Shown: positions 45,236 through 57,200 of the stretch, one piece after another
Layout: each line of letters starts with the position of its first letter
Numbering within the stretch: position 1 is the stretch's first letter
NCBI GenBank assembly: GCA_964568855.1
Contig: CAZMSD010000016.1
Span: forward strand, 13,560-77,559
From: CAZMSD01 sp964568855
Lineage (GTDB): Bacteria > CAIWAD01
Direction of reading: 5' to 3'
Length of the DNA: 64,000 nt
Notes under the pieces: generated by a model
What the model was told of the DNA's origin: nothing
What the model saw: the letters and a program-made list of their open reading frames with translations, nothing else
Database searches by the model: none
Position numbers and translations under genes: made by a program

Positions 45236-48200
45236 TTACTTCACCAGCAGCAGTTTGCGGACCGCCGTCTCGCCCTCGCTTTCCAGGCGGTAGATGTAGA
45301 CGCCGGAAGCCATCCCGGAGCCGTCCACAAGCACGGTGTTCAGGCCCCGCGCCGCCAGTCCGTTGTACAGCACCGTCGCCAGCCGGCCCCGCATGTCGTA
45401 GAGACTCAGCTTCGCCGGGGCCGTCTCGGGCAGCGTGAACTCGATCATCGTCCGCGGGTTGAAGGGATTCGGGTAGTTCTGCCGCAGCGAGAAGACCGCC
45501 GGCAGTTCCTCGCCCTCCACGGGGATCAGCGGCGTGACAAGTACCACCAGGTCCTCGCTGGCCGTCAGCCGCTGGTTGTCGTCGTCAACGGAAGAGCCGC
45601 CCTTGTTCGCCACGGCTTTCGCCGGTGCGCGGTTTCCGCCGGGCAGCAGCAGGCTTGACAGTCCGCCGTGGCCGTCGTCGGCGGTGAAGAGCAGGGTCTC
45701 CACGCCGCTCCAGCCCAGCGGGGCGGTGATGGTCACCAGGCCGTCGTCGATCTCCACCTGCAGGTGTTCGTCGCCCTCGACGCTGAATTCAAGTGTCGCG
45801 TCGTCCACGTCGTCGAAGACCGTGTTGAGATCGATGCCGGCGTCGAATCCGCCTTCCTCGATCTCCAGGCTGTCCAGTTCGAGCACCACCACGGGGGCGT
45901 CGTTCACCGCGGTCACGGTGACCGGCACGTCCACTGTGGCCGTATCGCGTCCGTCGTACAGCACGCCGGCTCTCTCCGGACCGCGTATCATGGATCCGCC
46001 GGCCACGCGATCGAGCCCCGCGGACGAGATGTCGCCCGAGTTCCCGATCGATGCTGTGCGCCCCTCGGCAGTCGACTCGTCCCAGCGGGAAAATCCGGTC
46101 CGCGTCACAACGCTCCTGAGCTGGCGGTTCCCGGTCGGGTCTCCGGTGCTCACGGCGATGGTGCCGGGATCCGGCATGATCCTTCCGGAAACCTTCCGCG
46201 GCACACGCGGCTGCGGTGCGAAACTGAGCAGCACCAGGTCGTGGCCGTCGTCCGCCGAGAAGGTCAGGGTCTCCTCGCCGAACCAGTCCGCCGGCGGCGT
46301 GATCGTGGCCAGGCCCTCGAAGATGCTCACCAGCAGGTTCAGGTCCCCTTCCACGTCGAACTCGAGCTCGTCTCCGTCCACGTCGTCGAAGACCAGGTTC
46401 AGGTCCAGCTCCGCGGCCTGGCCGTCCTCTTCCATCGTAATGGGATCGGGCGTCAGGGCCACGTAGGGCGGATCGTTGACCGGCGTGACGGTCACCTGGG
46501 TGGTGTCGCTGGCGATGGCCCGGCCTTCCAGGTCGTCCACGGTGAAGATCACTTCCTCGCTGCCGTGCCAGTCGGCCGGCGCGCCGAAGGTGACCTCCAG
46601 GCCCGCGATGTCAACGGTCACGTTGGCCTGTCCCTGGGCGCTGAGCTGCAGGTCGTAGGAATCGAGATCGTCCACGTAGACGTTGAAGTCCGCGAGCAGC
46701 GAACCGTCCTCCTCGAAGGTGAAGCTCTCGGGCAGCTCGATCTCGGGAGCGTCGTTCACCGACTCGACGATCACCAGCAGGTCCTCCGAGGTTGTATTAC
46801 GCGATCCGTCCTCCGCAGCGACCGGAGTGTCGATCTCGACGACGAACTCGTCGCCGCCGAAACGCAGCTTGCGCGATCCGGAAACGGCCGTCTTGCTCCT
46901 GCCGCTGCCGGAGGCGATCCTGCGATCGCCGGACTTCCGCGGCGCGGCGGCGATGCTGAGCATGGTCTGCCCGTCGTCGGCGGTGAAGACCAGGGTCTCC
47001 TCGCCGAACCAGTCCGCCTCGGGCGTGATGCAGACCACGCTGCCGTCGATCTCCACCAGCAGGTGCTCCTGGCCTTCCACGTCGTAATCCAGGTCGTCGC
47101 CGTCCACGTCGCCAAAGACCTCGTCCAGGTCGATCTCGCAACTCGAACCGTCCTCGGCGATGCTCAGGGTGTCCAGCGCCGCCGCCACGTGCGGGGCGTC
47201 GTTCACCGGCGTCACGGTGACCTGCGTCGTGTCGCTGGCCGTGGTGCGGCCGAGACCGTCGTCGATGGAGAAGACCAGCATTTCGCTGCCGTGCCAGTTC
47301 TCGACGGCGCTGAAAATGACGTCCATGCCGTCGATGTCCACCAGCACGTTGGCGTTGCCCTCGACGTCGAGCATCAGGGTCTCGGGATCGCCGTTCTCCA
47401 CGTAGGGAGTGAAGTCATGCGGCAGCGATCCGTCCTCCTCGAACTCGAAGCTCTCCGGCAGGGCCAGCGCCAGGGCGCTGCTGGCCAGGTGCACCGAGGC
47501 CTCCGCCTCGGTTTTCATCTGCTCAGTGTTGCCCGCGAAGTCGTGGGCGATGCTGAAGAAGTGATACGTGTGACCGAAGGTCCCGAAGACCACGGTCGAA
47601 GTGTCCGCCAGCTCGTCGTGCAGGATCTCGAAAGGACCGGCGTCGATGGCGGCGTAGATGGTGTAGTGACTCAATCCGGATCCGCCGGGATCGTCCTCGC
47701 CGGACCAGCTCAGCTCTATGGCCAGCGTGTCCTGCACGGCGGGCAGCTCCGCCACGCTCGAGGTCGGCTCCACGGCGTCCAGGGTGTTGAAGATCTCAGG
47801 CGTATCGATGGCCTCGTTGTCGTCGAAGATGATCTGGGCCACCGCGTCCACCACGTCGCCGGTCTCCACGTCGGACCGCGGGTGGATGGTGTAGGTCACG
47901 AAGCCTTCGCCGTGCCCCAGGGAGTCGTTGATCGCCAGGAAGCCGCTCAGCGGATCCAGCGGGATCTCGCCCGTCTCCGGGTCGATGGACTCGAAGATCC
48001 AGAAGGCCCTGTTCTCCGCCACGTCCAGGCCGGCGGTCAGGTCCACGTAGAGATCCAGCGAATCCTGCACGTCGAGCCGCGTGGTGTAGAAAGCGCGGTC
48101 GTCGGGCACGTCGAAGACAAAGTCGCCGAAGCCGAAGCTGCCCAGTTCGAAGGAGGTCAGGTCGAGGTCCGGATCCAGGTCGTGCGTGATACTCACCACC

Positions 48201-51200
48201 TGCGCCGGGGCCGTGGCCTCCTCGGGATCGTTCTCGAAGCGGATCGTGTAGCCCAGCGTCCGGTCGGCGGCGATCCAGTTCTCGTCGCCGTAACCCACCG
48301 GTCCGACGATGTCGTTCGGATCGCGCGAGGCCACCACGGGTGTCGGATCGCAGAACAGGCGCGCCAGCAGACCCGGCTCGCCGGCGATGATGCTGCCGAT
48401 GTTCCAGCCCAGCCCGAAACCGGCCACCACGGCCAGCACCGCCGAGGCGCCGAAGGTCACGGGGGCCAGCAGCGCCCCGGTGGCGATGCCGATGCCGATG
48501 ATGGCGATACGTCCGCCCAGCTCGACCCAGTTGAGCACGGTCTGGCAGGTGGTCAGGTCGCGCAGGTCCACGAAGTCCTGCGGATCGATGTCCAGCAGCG
48601 CCACCTGTGCCACCGCGTCGTTGATCCAGGCCGCGTCGACGTCCGCGATGTCATCCGCGGTCAGCACGCCCAGGTCCACGTAGATCTGCAGCATGTCCGC
48701 GATGAATTCTTCCGGGAACTCGGCCAGGTCCACGAACTCGGGATCCAGCATGCCGCTTTCGTCCGCCAGGACCGCCAGCCGCACCAGCTCGAGATAGATC
48801 AGCTGGTTGGCGATGAACTCGTCGCGGCTGTAGCCGTCCACGGTGATCTTCAGCGGGAACTCGCTGCCCGGGACTGCCCAGACGCGCATCTGCACGTCCA
48901 GGGCTCCGCCCACCGGCACGTTCTTGGCCACCAGCGGGATCACGCGCCATCCCTGGTCGTCGAAATGATCGGTGATCTGTGTGACTTCACTCAACGAATC
49001 CGGCAGGAACTGGCTGTTCAGCAACAGGTCGTTCGTGGTGATCTCGTATTGCTGGTCCGCCGGAATGGCGATGGTCGCGCAGAGGAAAGGCAGGTCGTTG
49101 TTGGAAGTGTTGGCCAGGGCGATGGTGTACATGCCGCTGCCGCCGCGCCGGATGGAACCGGGCCGCGTGTAGCCGAAGCTGGCGCTGGGTCCGGTGCCCG
49201 GTTCAAGCGTGAAACCGTCCTCCAGGCGGGTTTCGCTGTCGTCCGGGTTGACCACCACCACGTCGTACATGCCCAGCGGCAATCCGGTCATGTCGAAGGT
49301 CGCCTGGATCTCCGAGGCGTCGACGAAAGTGCTTTCCAGCAGCGGGGCCTCGTCCACGCGGTCCTCGTTCAGGATTCGCACTTCCGCGCCTTCTTCGAAG
49401 CGTGCTCCGAATACGGTGAGTGTGACCTGGCCCAGGTCCCCGCCGCGGTCGGGCGTGATCGAAGTGATGCTGAACTGGACCAGCTCGGCCAGCAGCGTCA
49501 CAGCCGCCGGTTCCGCCGGCACATTGTTGCCGTAGAGGAAGATGTAATAGGACCCGGCCTCCGTCTCCGGCACTATGATCGTCTGCTCGAGTTCGTACGG
49601 CGTGGTCGAAAGGTAATCGAAACTGGCTCTTGTCGGCACGTATTCGAAGGCGGCGTAGAGCTCGGAACTCGCCGAGGGCGAATCCCCGGCGACGCTCAGG
49701 CGCAGCGTCTCGCCGGCGGGCACGTCGACTTTGTAGTACATCCTGCCGCCGTGATACAGGTCCGCGGGCTCGGGGACCCCCAGGGTCAGGGACTGCATGT
49801 CCACGTCCACCAGCTCGACGGAGGCCGTGCGGTTGTTGTCCTCTTCGCTCTCGAAGATGTTGTTGCGCAGGTCGGTGCGCACGATCACGTGGTAGTCGCC
49901 GGGCGTCAGGCCGGGCAGGTCCTCGTCGACCTCTCCGTCCTCGTTCTCGCGCATCGAACGGCTCACGTCGATCTCGCTCGTGAAGACCTCCATCGCCCCG
50001 GGCGCGATGTCGATGGTGCGCGTGCTGATGCCCAGCAGCGGGTCGTCGATATCCCAGGTCTCGTCCAGCGAGAAGTAGACGGCGTCGCTGAGCTGGCCCT
50101 GGGCCGGGTTGTCGCCCTGGTTGGTGAGCGTCCAGGAGACCGTCGCGGGCTGGCCCGGACTGGCCTCCGCAGGCGGCGCGATGCCGCTCACGATCAGGTC
50201 GGAGGGCGGAGGCTGAGTGATCGTGATCAGTTGAACGTCGGTGTTGTTGTCCTCCGCGTCGTACTCGTAGACCATGTCGGAGTTGTCGGTGCTGAAGATC
50301 AGATAGTAGTTGCCGGCAACCCAGATGGGGAGGGTGACGTCGGCGGAATCGCTGTACGATTCGCCGGAGAGCAGGTCGCCCTCGTGCAGGATGTTGGCCA
50401 GCCGGATGTCCGTCTGGTCCAGCGAGATGTTCTGCGAGAGATAGACCGCCTCGTACCACTCGCCAGACTGCGTATCACCGGGCCCGATGTTCTCGACGGT
50501 CCAGTGCACCTCGACCGGCTGGCCCGAGTTGCCCTCGGCGGGCGCCTGGTAGTCGGCCACGTCCAGATCGGACGGTGGAGTCAGCTCGATGGCGATGGCC
50601 GTGCTGGCCGTGGTGTTGTTCTCGCGGTCGACATCGTCCACCTGCTGGAAGTAATCGCTGCGGACGATCAGGTAGTAGTCGCCCGAGATGCCGTCCGGCA
50701 GCGTGATCTGCGTCGTCCTGGCGTAGCTTGAGTCAGGATCGAGCGCCCCTGTGTGGCTGTACTGCCCGATGTAGAAGTCGCTTCCCAGGTCGAGCGCCTG
50801 GTCTTCCGACAGGTAGGCCACGTCCCACCAGGACGTCTGCAGCGTTGCGGCCTCGCCGATGTTGGTCACCGTCCAGGAGACGTCCGCCGGCTGGCCCGAA
50901 CCACCTGTGGCGGGCAGCTCGACCAGCGACAGCTCGAGATCGGCGGGCGGATAGGGATCGATCGTCAGCGCGGCGCTGGATTCGACATTGTTGTCCTCGT
51001 CCGTGTGCTCGTAGACCTGCCCTTCCGCGTCGGTCTGCAGATGGATGTAATACGTGCCACCCTGCAGGTGTGCATGCAGCGGCAGGAGATGGTAGCCCTG
51101 GTAGCTCTCGCCGGCGGCCAGCGGTCCATCCTGGACGTGCGCGGTCAGCAAGGTCGCCTGCTGCGGGTCCAGGGCGGGCGAGGTGGAAAGGTAGACATAG

Positions 51201-54200
51201 TCCTTCCAGGCACCCTCGGCAACATCACCCGCGCCCGCGTTGTCCACGGTGTAGAGCAGCTCCAGTGATCCTCCGGCCTGCAGCGCCCCGGCGTTCAACA
51301 CGTCCACGACCGACGGCGTCAGGTCCGGCCAGGGGCTGAGCTGGATGTACAGCGCCACCGCCGCGGAGACGTTGTTGTCCTCCGCCGTCAGCTCGAAGAT
51401 CCGGTCGCCCTCGTCGGTGAACACGAAGAGGTAGTAGTCGCCTTCCAGGCCCTCCGGCAGTTCGAAGGCGGCGTTCACCGTGTATGTGTTGCCGGAACCC
51501 AGGTCGCTGGTGCGCTGGACCGAACCCAGCAGGTCGGCGCTCTCGGGGTCGAAGTCCGGTGCGTCGCTCAGGTAGACGCGGTCCCACCAGTACTCGTTGG
51601 TGGCGTCGCCCGCGCCCGCGTTCTCGATGGTCCATTCCAGCGCCGTTTGCTGGCCCGACCAGGCGGTGTCCGCGGCGCTGAACAGCGAGGGCAGCAGATC
51701 CGGATACTGGAGCGTGATCGCCGGCCCCGCCGTCACGTTGTTGTCCTCGTAGATGTGCTCGAAGACGCGGTCGTCGTGGTCGGTCATCACCAGCAGGTAG
51801 GCCGGGCCTTCGATGTTGTCCGGCAACTGGACCGTCAACGAGCGATCGTAGGTCGATCCCGGATCGAGAACTCCGCTCCGGCCGAGTGTGCCGAGATTCA
51901 CGTCGCTCTCGTCCAGCAGCTCGTCGGTCGAGTAGTACACCCGGTCCTGCCAGTAGCTCGCGTTGGTGGCCTGGAAACCCTGGTTGATCACCGTCCAGTC
52001 CACGGTCAGGCTCTGGCGCGGAGCGGCGAGGATCGGGTGGTCCACAGTCGTGACCGCCAGATCCGCAGGCGGTGATACAATGACGTTGATGGGCGCGCCG
52101 ATCAGCGTGTTGTTGCTGTCCCAGGCGTGCTCGTAGACGCGCAGGTCGTAGTCGGTCACCAGGAAGAAATGATTGTCCCCCTCGGCTTCGATGGGAATGG
52201 TCACGCTCATGGAGGCGGCGTAGGAGCTGTCAGGATCCAGAACGCCGCTGTGCGCCAGCCGGCCCATGTAGGTGGCTTCCAGGACGTTATCCACCGAGTC
52301 GGGAGCGAAGTAGACCGCGTCATACCAGAATGCGACGTCGGTGGGACCCTCTCCGTCGTTGGTCACCTCCCAGTCGAGGGTGATTTGGTCGCCGGAGAAG
52401 GCGTTGTTGGGACCGCTGAGGTCGCTCACGATCAGGTCGGCGGGAGGCGTCAGCAGGATCTCGATCGCGTCGTCGCAGCGCGTCGTGTTGTTGCCCTCGT
52501 CGCTTTCAGTCTGGCTGCCGAATACATCGGCGACCACGTAGATGTAGAAGTCTCCCGTAAGGCCCTGCGGCCAGGTGAAAGTGGCCGAGTTGGAGTAGCT
52601 CTCTCCAGGACCCAGGTAACTCACGTTGGTGACGTAACCCAGGCTGGTCACCGATCCCCAGTCGAAAACAGGCTCCGTCGAGCGGTAGATGCGGTCATAC
52701 CAGGTGGGCGCGGTGGTTCCACCCAGACCGTCGTTGGTGACGATCCAGCTCACCTCGTACTCCTGCTCCGTCCACACCTGGGCGGGCACGTCCACCTGGC
52801 TGACCACCAGGTCGGGCTGGGTGCGCACGGTGAAGGTCCAGACCGGCCCCTCGGTGCTCCCGTAGACGTTGTGCGTGTCCACGCGCCAGTGGTATTCCTG
52901 GCCAAAGTCCAGGACGGGGGCCTGGTAGGAGATGTCGTCCGTGATGGTCGCCGGAGTTCCCGGCACGGGATCGCCGTCCGCCCAGAAGTAGACGTGATAC
53001 GTGCCGGCGTTCTCTCCCGGATACCAGGACAGCAGAGGATGCGGATCCACCTGGACCTCGCCGTCCGGCGGGAAGGGATTGCTGGCCGCGCCGGGCAGCA
53101 GGCTGGAATCGGCCGTCACCTCGAGCCGGGCGTAGATGCTGGCCGTCGGCTCGTCCGGGTCGTTGCTGTGCACGTCGATGCTGGCGGCGCCCAGGAACTC
53201 GAGCAGGCCCACCGCGCTGAATTCCACGTCCAGGTCGAGGGTCTCGCCCGGTCCCACGACGCCGTAGGCGGGATTCACCTGCAGCCAGGTGGCCGTGCTG
53301 GAGATCAGCACTGCCAGCCCGCTTTGCACGTACTCGCTGTTGTACACAACCTGCAGGCCGTCCGAGCCGTTCTGGTTCTCGATGCCGATGGAAGCGCTGC
53401 TGAGCATCCCGGTCATTGAATGATACAGGAAGTAGATGCGGTCGTCTTCGTAGAGCTGCGCCTGGAAGGTGTACATGCCGGTGCCGGAATACCGCTGCAT
53501 CGCGGAGTACTGCACGATCATGCGCTGGCGCTCATCGTCGTAATACGCGTACACGTGGCCCGTGCCCCGCGGGTGCAGGTCGTCCCAGAACGGCGCGATG
53601 ACGTCGTTGGGATAGCTGGACGAAGGAATCGGATCATTGCTGTAGTCGGTTCCGACTGTACCGAAGGTCAGGTAGCCATTGGAGGAAATCCGGACCGAGG
53701 TCTTGTCCTCGCCGTAGAAGGAGAAAACGAAGGGCAGCACCAGGTCGGCGTAGGTGTCGTCAAACGAGATGCCCAGGTCGGTCCCGACTCCGGAGATCTC
53801 GAACCACTGGTAGGCCGGGCCGCCGGGCTCGTTGCTGTCCATCCAGCGATGGCCGAAGACGTCCGGCCCGCCGGAGGCGCGCGAGGGCGGCTCGCCGGGC
53901 CGCGGATCAAGGTCGTTCTTGCCCAGGTCGGCGGCGAGTTCGTCCAGCGACGTGTCACGCACGCGCTTCCGCTCGGGAGTGTCCTCCCATACCGCGTGCA
54001 ACACGTCGATCGCCTGGGTCGAGACCGTGAATTCGAGATCGCTGCCGCCCGCGCTGTTGTCCACGGTCATGGACTGCGTAGCGGTCTGGCCGGAGAGCAG
54101 CTCCTGGAAGAGCGAGTCGGGCGAGAGGGCGATCTCGGGCGCGATGTCGCCGGCGCCGCTAAGCGGGATCTCCAGCAGCGGATCCTCCGGATCGTTGCTG

Positions 54201-57200
54201 CTGATCGAGAGCGCGTCGCTGCGGTCGCCGATCGCCTGGGGCGTGAAGGTCACCAGGATGTTCTGGTCTTCACCGGGCCCCAGGTCGAGGCTGTTGGGAA
54301 CCGCGTCGTAATCCGGCAGTACCGCCGAGATGTCCGTGACGCTGAGTGTCACGCTGCCGTTGTTGGAGATGTTCAGGGGAAGCGTGCTGTCGTAGCCCAT
54401 GAAGACCAGGCCGAAATCGAGTTCGGCGGGCTGGATCACGATATTGGGCACCCCGATGATCTCGAGGTGCACGGGCAGGTCCTCTTGCGGGTTGAAGGGG
54501 TCGTTGCCCAGGACGCTCAAGGTGGCGAAGAAGTCGCCCACCAGTTCGAGCGGCGCGTCGAAGTAGACCGTCACCGTGTCGGCATCCCCGGCGGGAACGC
54601 TGCCCGCGCCCTGCTCCAGGGTGATCCATTCGCCGTCGCGCAGGTCGCGTCGCGCGCCCTCGCCGGCCCAGCGGATCCGTGCGTCCTGGATCTGCAGATC
54701 CAGGGTGTAGTCCAGCACGCTGCCGCCGGCGCCGTTGTCGATCACCAGCAGCTGCTCGGACGAGTACCCGCCCATCAGGCTTTCTTCGAAGAAGCCGGGT
54801 GTGACCACCATCGCCGGCGGATCGACGCCTTCGCCCTGCAGCGCGACCGTAACCGGCCCGGTTTCTTCGTCGTTGCTGGTGATCACCAGCTCGCCGGCAA
54901 AGGGGCCTTCCGCCAGCGGTCCGAAACTGACCGTCACCTCCTGGCTGCCTCCCGGCGCCACGGTGAACACGGTCGGGTCCGCGCCGAATTCCGTCGGGAG
55001 AACGGCGATCTCGGTCACGTCGAGATCGTCGGTGCCCTCGTTGTTCACCAGCAGCGGCAGCTCGACCGTCGTGCCCGTGTAGACGGTACCGAAGTCGAGC
55101 AACTCCGCGGAGACGGTGATCAGCGGGAAGCCCTCCACGTGCAGCGATGCCGGAACCGTAACACGGGGTTCGTCCGGATCGTTGCTGTCCACGTGGATCT
55201 CCGCCTCGTAATCGCCGTCGATCAGGTCGGTGGCGTCGAACAGCACTTCGAGATCCTGCGTCTCGCCCGGCAGCAGGATTCCGGCCTCAGGTGTCACCAC
55301 CAGCCAGGTGGGCGCCGTCGAGATGCGGACGGCCAGGCCGTCGTGCACGTACTCGCTGTTGTAGACCACCTGCAGGCCGTCGCTGGCGTCGGCGTTCTCT
55401 ATGCCGATGGTGCAGCTGGTCAGGTTCTGCGTCATCGACTGGTACTGGTAGACGATCTTCCCGTTGGGGTGGAGGATCGCCTGGAAGGTGTAATGGCCCG
55501 CGCCGCTGTAGCGCTGGAAGTCATCCCACTGCACCACGTAGCGGTTGAGTTCCGTGTCGTGGTAGCCGTAGAGCACGCCAGTCTCACGCGGATGCAGGTC
55601 GTCCCAGAAGGGCGCGATGAAGTCGTTGGGATCGGTGCCGCTGGGAATGGGATCGTTGGTGTAATCGTAAGGATCTGTGCCGAAAGTCAGGTAGCCGTTG
55701 GAGCCGACGCTCATCTCGGTCTGGTCCACTCCGTAGAACGGGAAGGTGAAAGGCAGCGCCACCTGCGTGTACGAGTCGTCACCGTACACGTTGAGATCGA
55801 CGCCGATACCGGCGATTTCGAACCAGTTGTAAGCCGGTCCGCCTGCCTCGTCGGAATCGATCCAGCTGTAGCCGAAGAGATCGGGGCCGCCCTCGCCCCG
55901 GGTCGGAGGCTCGCCCGGCCGGGGATCGACTTCATTCTTTCCGCCGTCGAAGGGGGGCGCCTGCCTGCGCAGGGGTAGGCCCTCGTCCCGCGCGGCCAGC
56001 GGACCGGAGACGTAGTCAACGCTGACCACGTAATCCAGGTCGTTCTCACCGGCCGTGTTGTCCACGGTCAGGACCTGCGTGGAGGTCTGGCCCGAGGCCA
56101 GCTCTTCACTGAGACTGCCGGGATAGACCTCGATCTCCGGAGCAAGCTGCGCACTGCCCGTCAGGACGACCTGAACTTCCGGTTCGTCGGGATCGTTCGA
56201 CAGGATGCTCAGCAGGTCTTCGTAGTCCCCGGGCGTGGTGGGCGCGAAGCTCACCGTCACCTCCTGGGCCTCGCCCGGCATCAGGTCGAAGACCGCCGGG
56301 TCGGCGTAGTACTCGGGCAGAGTTGCGCTGATGTCCGTGACACTCAGGATGTCCGTGCCTTCGTTGGCCACCCACAGCGGCAGGTCCGTCACTCCGCCAG
56401 CGTATTGCAGCCCGAACTCCAGGCTGTCCTGGTCGACGGCGATGTCCGGCACGCCGATGATGTGCAGCTCCAGCGGCACGGTCACCTGCGGATCCACGGG
56501 GTCGTTGCAGGTGATCTCCAGGTTGGCATAGAAGAAGCCCTCCAGCTCCGCGGGAGCGTCGAAATGGACGTCCACCACCGTGGAGGAGCCGCCGGGAACG
56601 GTTCCGATTTCCGGGTCGACCCAGAACATCTGGATTTCCATCAGCCCGTCGTCCAACTGGTAGAGCGGGCCCCAGTACTCGACGGCCCAGATATCGGTGC
56701 CGTCATGGGCAATGGCGGAGACTTCCATCCACTCGTACTCGGCGCTGAATTCCTCCACCACCGTCGCCGTTCCGGCATCCAGCAGGAGACGCTTGAACAG
56801 GTAGTCGTCCGGTTCGAAGACCCACAGGGGGCCGTCGAAATGCTCGGGTACCCAGCACATGTTGGAAATCGCGTTTTCGTAGTAGTACTCTTCCACCACG
56901 GTGCCCTCGAAGTCCATGCGGGCGAGGTTGACGTCGCGCTCGGGACCGTCGGCCTCGCCGCTGACGATCAGGTATTGGCCGTCCCAGGCGAGCTTCGGGT
57001 AGCCCCAGTAGGGCAGACCGAAGCTGCCCACCATGTTGCCGTCCATGTCGTAGCCGGCCACCATGCCCCAGAAGCCGATCCAGAAATACTCGCCGTCCCA
57101 GGTCAGGCCTTCGGCCCAGTCGAAGAACTCGAACATGTACTCTATGCTCTCCGTCTCGAAGTCGACCCGGCCGAGTTGGATACCCATGTAGCCTTCATAA

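Noticed and set aside
45668..50731. A 1687-codon open frame on the + strand opposite the giant gene
   Set aside because: It is antisense to strongly supported CARDB and cadherin-like coding sequence and has the His/Val/Gly/Arg-rich composition of shadow frames in GC-rich DNA.
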